Source of the DNA: Bacteroidales bacterium
GTDB lineage: Bacteria; Bacteroidota; Bacteroidia; Bacteroidales; SM23-62
Length of the DNA: 9,002 nucleotides
Assembly: GCA_016783865.1 (NCBI GenBank)
Contig: JADHVS010000176.1
Coordinates: 1-9,002, forward strand
Direction: 5' to 3'
In this document: positions 5,897 through 9,002 of the stretch, piece after piece
Numbering within the stretch: position 1 is the first letter of the stretch
Layout of the letters: every line of letters begins with the position of its first letter
The notes under the pieces: generated by a model
The model's database searches: none
The model's input: the letters and a program-made list of their open reading frames with translations, nothing else
Told to the model about the DNA's origin: nothing
Program-made: the position numbers and the translations under genes

Positions 5897-7447
5897 ATGA
5901 AGATGAGAAAGATAAATTTGCACCGGCGATTATTCATTCTGTTCATACTTCCCCTGGTTGTGGCGTGTAATAAGAATCCCGGGGAGTTTGAGCAAACAGA
6001 TGAATCATTGGAGATATATCCGGATTATACTTCGGTCATCATTCCGCCGAACATCGCACCGTTGAATTTCCGGATTAAAAACCAGGGTAATACCTTTGTT
6101 GCTGAGATATCGAACGGTAAAAACAGGAAAATCCATATCAGGAGCAGGAGCGGGATTATAGAGATCCCTTTGCGCGCCTGGAAAAGGCTTCTGGATGAAG
6201 GCACGGGGGGAACCCTGACGATTTCGGTCTTCAAAAAGACCGGAAGAAATCACTGGGAAAAGCTGGCGGAGGCAATAAATGAAATTGCCACAGAAGAGAT
6301 CGATCCATATATCGCTTTCAGAAAAATACCCCCGGCAAATATACGGTGGAAAAGTATGGGAATTTTCCAGCGTTCCCTGGAAAATTTTGAAGAAACACCG
6401 ATAATGGTCAATACGCTGACAGACGACAACTGCATGAATTGCCATTCATTTAATGCGGGCGATCCTGAACAAATGTTGTTCAATATGCGCGGGGATTACG
6501 GGGGAACATTCATAACAGGCAGGGAAGGTATTCAGTTTGTCAATACAAAAAGTGACCATACCCGCAGTGCCGGGGTATATCCTTCATGGCATCCGGATGG
6601 TGAACTGATCGCATTCTCTGTCAATATGATCAGCCAGTGGTTCCATTCACGGATGGGAAAGATCTCCCTTGTATTGGACAAATATTCCGATATAGTGCTT
6701 TACGATGTAAAGGACAATAGCATAATCAGGCCGGCAGAACTGGCTTCCGAAAAACTTGAAAACCTTCCAGTCTGGTCAAAGGATGGCCGGAAATTGTATT
6801 ATATCTGCGCTGACCAAAATACCGATACGCTGCCATATGATGCAATATTATACAACCTGATGAGCATCGGCTTCGATGTGGAAACACGAAAATTTGGCTC
6901 TTCGGATACACTCATAAGCGTAAAGAATTTCGGTAAAAGCATCAGTTTCCCGCGGGAATCCCCCACATTGGGCCTGGTCTCATTCATTGGCCTTGATTAT
7001 GGATATTTTTCCATATACAACAAGGAAGCCGATGTCTATTTTTACAACACAGAAACCGGGGAGATCACCATGCCCGGGATAAATTCAGAATTTACCGAGA
7101 GTTATCCCAGCTGGTCGGGCAACGGCTCGTGGCTCATGTTTGTCAGCAAGCGTGACGACGGGATCCTGTCCCAGGTCTGGTTCAGCCACATCGATGCAAA
7201 CGGTATTGCTGGCAAACCTTTTGTTCTGCCGCAGAGGCATCCGGATTTTTACGAGGATTACCTGTACAATTACAACCGGCCTGAATTTATTTCCGGAAGG
7301 GTGGATATGAATTCGAGGAAAGTGTTTGCTTTGGTCAAAACAGGGGCTGTATCCAGTGCATTCAATGAGGCAGAAAGTGTAAGCCTTTCAAGCGGAGCCA
7401 CCGTACCAGCTGATAAACAGGAAAGTGAATTCTATCATCACGACTGA
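5897..7447 (+). CDS. PD40/TolB-like beta-propeller lipoprotein with a CXXCH heme c motif
   Basis: The 516-residue product opens with a lipoprotein signal: basic MKMRKINLHRR, hydrophobic LFILFILPL, then lipobox VVAC with the modified Cys at residue 24. The Met at residue 3 is the likelier start because of the AGGAG placed before it. Next is an N-terminal domain (about 35-170) with IPPNIAPLNF, a segment I remember from Bacteroidota proteins often labelled cytochrome c biosynthesis protein or PD40 protein. A single CMNCH motif (residues 179-183) fits covalent heme c attachment outside the cytoplasm. The rest is a propeller with PD40/TolB-type blades: YPSWHPDGELIAFS (from 228), LPVWSKDGRKLYYI (from 290) and YPSWSGNGSWLMFV (from 403). 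It is coupled to the DUF6057-like gene 6 bp upstream. Heme loading is not proven by the motif. The true role is unknown; no catalytic site is recognised. Confidence 0.82.
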   Translation: MKMRKINLHRRLFILFILPLVVACNKNPGEFEQTDESLEIYPDYTSVIIPPNIAPLNFRIKNQGNTFVAEISNGKNRKIHIRSRSGIIEIPLRAWKRLLDEGTGGTLTISVFKKTGRNHWEKLAEAINEIATEEIDPYIAFRKIPPANIRWKSMGIFQRSLENFEETPIMVNTLTDDNCMNCHSFNAGDPEQMLFNMRGDYGGTFITGREGIQFVNTKSDHTRSAGVYPSWHPDGELIAFSVNMISQWFHSRMGKISLVLDKYSDIVLYDVKDNSIIRPAELASEKLENLPVWSKDGRKLYYICADQNTDTLPYDAILYNLMSIGFDVETRKFGSSDTLISVKNFGKSISFPRESPTLGLVSFIGLDYGYFSIYNKEADVYFYNTETGEITMPGINSEFTESYPSWSGNGSWLMFVSKRDDGILSQVWFSHIDANGIAGKPFVLPQRHPDFYEDYLYNYNRPEFISGRVDMNSRKVFALVKTGAVSSAFNEAESVSLSSGATVPADKQESEFYHHD

Positions 7448-7463
7448 TCCTGTCCCGGATCAG
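7444..7463. terminator. bidirectional hairpin holding both convergent stop codons
   Basis: CTGATCC (7444-7450) and GGATCAG (7457-7463) are exact reverse complements around a six-base loop, TGTCCC. The plus-strand stop TGA is 7445-7447 in the left arm; the minus-strand stop is 7462-7460 in the right arm. The genes are 12 bp apart. No T tract follows on either strand, so it is not a classical rho-independent terminator. It may act as a tail-less terminator or protect the 3' ends of both mRNAs. Confidence 0.55.
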
Positions 7464-8626
7464 GCAGTAGCCAGGGCTTCGATCTCGACCAGCAGATTCT
7501 CGCGGCACATGTCGGAAACCACGTAGATGCCAGGGACCCCGGGCAGATGCCGTTCACAGATCTCCTTAACGACAAGGTAATCTTCAGGGTACTTGATATA
7601 AACCCTTATAAATTCGATCTGTGGTAACTCCCGGTCAACTTTTTCCAGGGCGGATAATGTTTCCTGGCAGATAAGATTCTGAATGTTGTCCAGGGTAATT
7701 TTAGTTTGCCGGGCGATATTATTTTCACCGACGGTGACTTCTTCACGGATGGAAGCTGTTCCGGAGATGAATACCTGTTCAGATTCATTGTTTGCCACGA
7801 ATTTGGCGCGTGCAAATTTTGGGGTGCATTTACTGGATCCCCGGTATTCAGCATCTCCCACCAGGACCTTTTCCGTATATTCAAAAGCAGCCTTCTGCAG
7901 CGGGTTTTCGACCGCCAGGGTACGATAACCCACCGGTGAGGCTGCAAAAAAACTTACCATCACTCCGCCGGCCCTGATGCCGATACCCGTGGCAGCCGGG
8001 TAGCCCTGTTTGAAGTTTGCCCTGGAATAATAATTCGAGCGTACATTATTAAATTGCTGGTAATGCTGGCTGTTTCTTTCATTCGATTCAACAACGATAA
8101 TGTCCTCGATATAATTCCACTGCCTGAATATGTGGCTGAAATCCAGTCCTTCTGCCTGGAGGATCTTTTCCATCACCCCGAAAACCTTTTCAGCATCCTC
8201 AGTTATGCTTTTATTATCGTTTTCTCTCCCTATGCCATTGGCAATAACCAGTTTTTTACCCTTCTCATTCTGAATAACCAGGTAGAGGTTTCCCTCTTCC
8301 GTCTTCGCGATGACTTCAGAATCGCCCAGGTTGGCAATAAAATAGACTTCTGAAGATACAAAAGCACCATTGGCAGGGGCCTGTGCAAGGAAGGCGACCG
8401 GGACACCGGTCCTGATCTGATCAGGCAGGCATTTACCCAATTTCCTGGTCAGATCGTGGTAAACTTTCGCATTGCCGGCTGATAGAAAGAAGTTTATGGA
8501 AATGATATTCTTCAGGGTGAAAGAGGCATTTGAGATAAATACATTCAACTGATCCAGGCAGTTTGACACCTGCTCTTCCAGGGAATCCCCTGCATTTGCC
8601 TCGAAAGCAACAACGGATAACTTCAT
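7460..8626 (-). CDS. chorismatase-like protein (FkbO/Hyg5/XanB2 family)
   Basis: This 388-residue cytoplasmic protein has two RidA/YjgF-like folds, as in chorismatases, which run to about 330-390 residues. Family landmarks visible here are QQFNNVRSNYYSR (190-202), YPAATGIGI (209-217), FISGTASI (286-293) followed by ARQTKITLDNIQNLI (305-319), and the end motif DMCRENLLVEIEA (372-384). Chorismatases hydrolyse chorismate, releasing pyruvate: FkbO-type give 3,4-dihydroxycyclohexa-1,5-diene carboxylate, Hyg5-type 3-hydroxybenzoate, XanB2-type 3- and 4-hydroxybenzoate. Glu381 is the likely catalytic Glu (Hyg5 Glu334), and Cys374 sits seven residues before it, as Cys327 does in Hyg5. The N-terminal half is more divergent, so a related non-chorismatase RidA-fold protein cannot be excluded. 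The start ATG is preceded by a perfect -7 box. No aromatic-pathway neighbour is present, and it converges on the lipoprotein gene. Confidence 0.75.
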   Translation of the reverse strand: MKLSVVAFEANAGDSLEEQVSNCLDQLNVFISNASFTLKNIISINFFLSAGNAKVYHDLTRKLGKCLPDQIRTGVPVAFLAQAPANGAFVSSEVYFIANLGDSEVIAKTEEGNLYLVIQNEKGKKLVIANGIGRENDNKSITEDAEKVFGVMEKILQAEGLDFSHIFRQWNYIEDIIVVESNERNSQHYQQFNNVRSNYYSRANFKQGYPAATGIGIRAGGVMVSFFAASPVGYRTLAVENPLQKAAFEYTEKVLVGDAEYRGSSKCTPKFARAKFVANNESEQVFISGTASIREEVTVGENNIARQTKITLDNIQNLICQETLSALEKVDRELPQIEFIRVYIKYPEDYLVVKEICERHLPGVPGIYVVSDMCRENLLVEIEALATA

Positions 8627-8854
8627 TTGAAACGGTTATGAGATTTTTAACAAAGATAGATTCTTTTACAGATCAAAAAAGCCTGCCTGCGTCTCAATAC
8701 TTTCTATAGGAGATAGAATAGGAGTAGCACACCGGGCTCACTGATTCCCTTTATCGAACCACTTGGAGAGTGACATTCAGTTGCTAATAAGATTCAAATC
8801 CGGGATAATTGGAGATAAATAACGTTCATGATCAGGCTGAATTTATTGAATCCT
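8627..8854. other. non-coding region upstream of the chorismatase-like gene
   Basis: Beyond the promoter at its left end I see no gene. It has a small inverted repeat, TTCTAT (8702-8707) against ATAGAA (8713-8718), overlapping a direct repeat of ATAGGAG (8706-8712 and 8718-8724). Both are short enough to be chance. Confidence 0.45.
8651..8658 (-). promoter_or_regulatory. candidate -7 promoter element of the chorismatase-like gene
   Basis: On the minus strand this reads TATCTTTG, an exact TAnnTTTG. A TTTG (8677-8674) lies 15 bases upstream of it, somewhat closer than the usual 17-23. Transcription would start near 8644, giving a leader of about 18 bases before the ATG at 8626. Confidence 0.55.
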
Positions 8855-8897
8855 GCGAGCGCATTCCCCGTAGCTTGCTGCGGGGTTAGCGAGCGCA
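8855..8897. repeat. REP-like GC-rich palindrome flanked by GCGAGCGCA direct repeats
   Basis: CCCCGTAGC (8866-8874) and GCTGCGGGG (8877-8885) form a 9-bp stem with one T-G wobble around TT. In RNA this closes as a stable CUUG-type loop. The palindrome is bracketed by exact 9-base direct repeats, GCGAGCGCA, at 8855-8863 and 8889-8897. It is markedly richer in GC than its AT-rich surroundings. It resembles the dispersed palindromic (REP or small MITE-like) elements seen between genes in many bacterial genomes. Confidence 0.65.
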
Positions 8898-8924
8898 ATT
8901 AAAAATTTATATAAAGGATCGATG

Positions 8925-8943
8925 ATTCCTCGCAGCTTGCTGC
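8925..8943. repeat. partial second copy of the REP-like element
   Basis: ATTCCTCGCAGCTTGCTGC repeats 8863-8881 (ATTCCCCGTAGCTTGCTGC) with two changes. It keeps the inner stem GCAGC-TT-GCTGC (8932-8943) but lacks the right-hand GGGG arm. It is replaced there by CTTTAGATTTG, which holds a candidate promoter box. The copies are 62 bp apart in the same orientation. Confidence 0.6.
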
Positions 8944-8946
8944 CTT

Positions 8947-8954
8947 TAGATTTG
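8947..8954 (+). promoter_or_regulatory. candidate -7 promoter element at the right edge
   Basis: TAGATTTG is an exact TAnnTTTG and sits in the same 11-base context, CTTTAGATTTG, as the box before the DUF6057 gene. It overlaps a 10-bp palindrome, ATTTGCAAAT (8950-8959). It would serve a plus-strand gene beginning near 8982. Confidence 0.35.
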
Positions 8955-8981
8955 CAAATTATTAGATATTAACTTTTGATA

Positions 8982-9002
8982 ATGGTAATGATGATGAAAA
9001 AG
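8982..9002 (+). CDS. possible first codons of a further gene (MVMMMKK)
   Basis: An ATG at 8982, with three more in-frame ATGs at 8988, 8991 and 8994, is followed by two Lys codons up to the window end. Several Met then Lys is a common start for exported Bacteroidota proteins. A -7 box lies 27 bases upstream. With only seven codons visible it could equally be non-coding. Confidence 0.25.

Noticed and set aside
6005..6445. Minus-strand open frame of 146 codons
   Set aside because: It lies wholly inside the lipoprotein gene, has no family resemblance and a composition typical of an antisense shadow.
7606..7947. Minus-strand 113-codon frame, shifted relative to the chorismatase-like gene
   Set aside because: It is a same-strand out-of-frame shadow; the sequence is Arg/Ser/Trp-rich and resembles no family.
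8054..8353. Plus-strand open frame of 99 codons
   Set aside because: It is antisense to the chorismatase-like gene, with no recognisable domain or start signal.
8855..8943. CRISPR array or insertion-sequence end
   Set aside because: There are only two unequal palindrome copies, no regular spacers, no cas gene and no transposase in the window.

Overview
The window looks like a chromosomal segment from a member of the Bacteroidota. The 801-residue MacB/FtsX-type permease ends in NPAESLRYE, as such proteins commonly do in this phylum. The DUF6057-like membrane protein belongs to a family I know mainly from Bacteroidales and relatives. Several intergenic regions carry exact or near TAnnTTTG sequences, the Bacteroidota -7 promoter element. 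Shine-Dalgarno sequences are mostly absent. I cannot name a genus.

Layout. Positions 1-326 (minus strand) hold a small DUF2934-type gene followed, with a one-base TGATG overlap, by the first 48 codons of a PIG-L-type deacetylase that runs off the window. A 215-bp divergent intergenic region (327-541) separates these from the plus-strand genes. It contains two inverted repeats sharing one centre at position 434, plus a direct repeat about three helical turns apart, and looks like an operator region. Positions 542-3830 (plus) hold a tandem-domain universal stress protein and, 22 bp later, a large orphan ABC-type permease. A 278-bp gap (3831-4108) holds a palindrome, a perfect -7 box and a small hairpin next to the following start codon. 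Positions 4109-7447 (plus) hold a DUF6057-like polytopic membrane protein and, 6 bp later, a lipoprotein with PD40/TolB-type beta-propeller repeats and one CXXCH heme c motif. Positions 7460-8626 (minus) hold a chorismatase-like protein of the FkbO/Hyg5/XanB2 family. It converges on the lipoprotein gene, and the two stop codons lie symmetrically in the arms of one hairpin. The last 376 bp have no complete gene. They contain the promoter of the chorismatase-like gene, a REP-like GC-rich palindrome with a second partial copy, and possibly the first codons of another gene at the window edge.

How the genes may work together. The best candidate for a little-described system is the DUF6057 membrane protein with the CXXCH/PD40 lipoprotein. 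The predicted topology puts the roughly 300-residue C-terminal helical domain of the first protein outside the cytoplasm, on the same side as the lipoprotein. I infer a cell-envelope complex of unknown function, possibly redox-linked. The chorismatase-like enzyme would draw on the shikimate pathway to make a hydroxybenzoate or dihydroxycyclohexadienoate product. No downstream pathway gene is visible here. I saw no tRNA, rRNA, CRISPR array, insertion sequence or phage gene.
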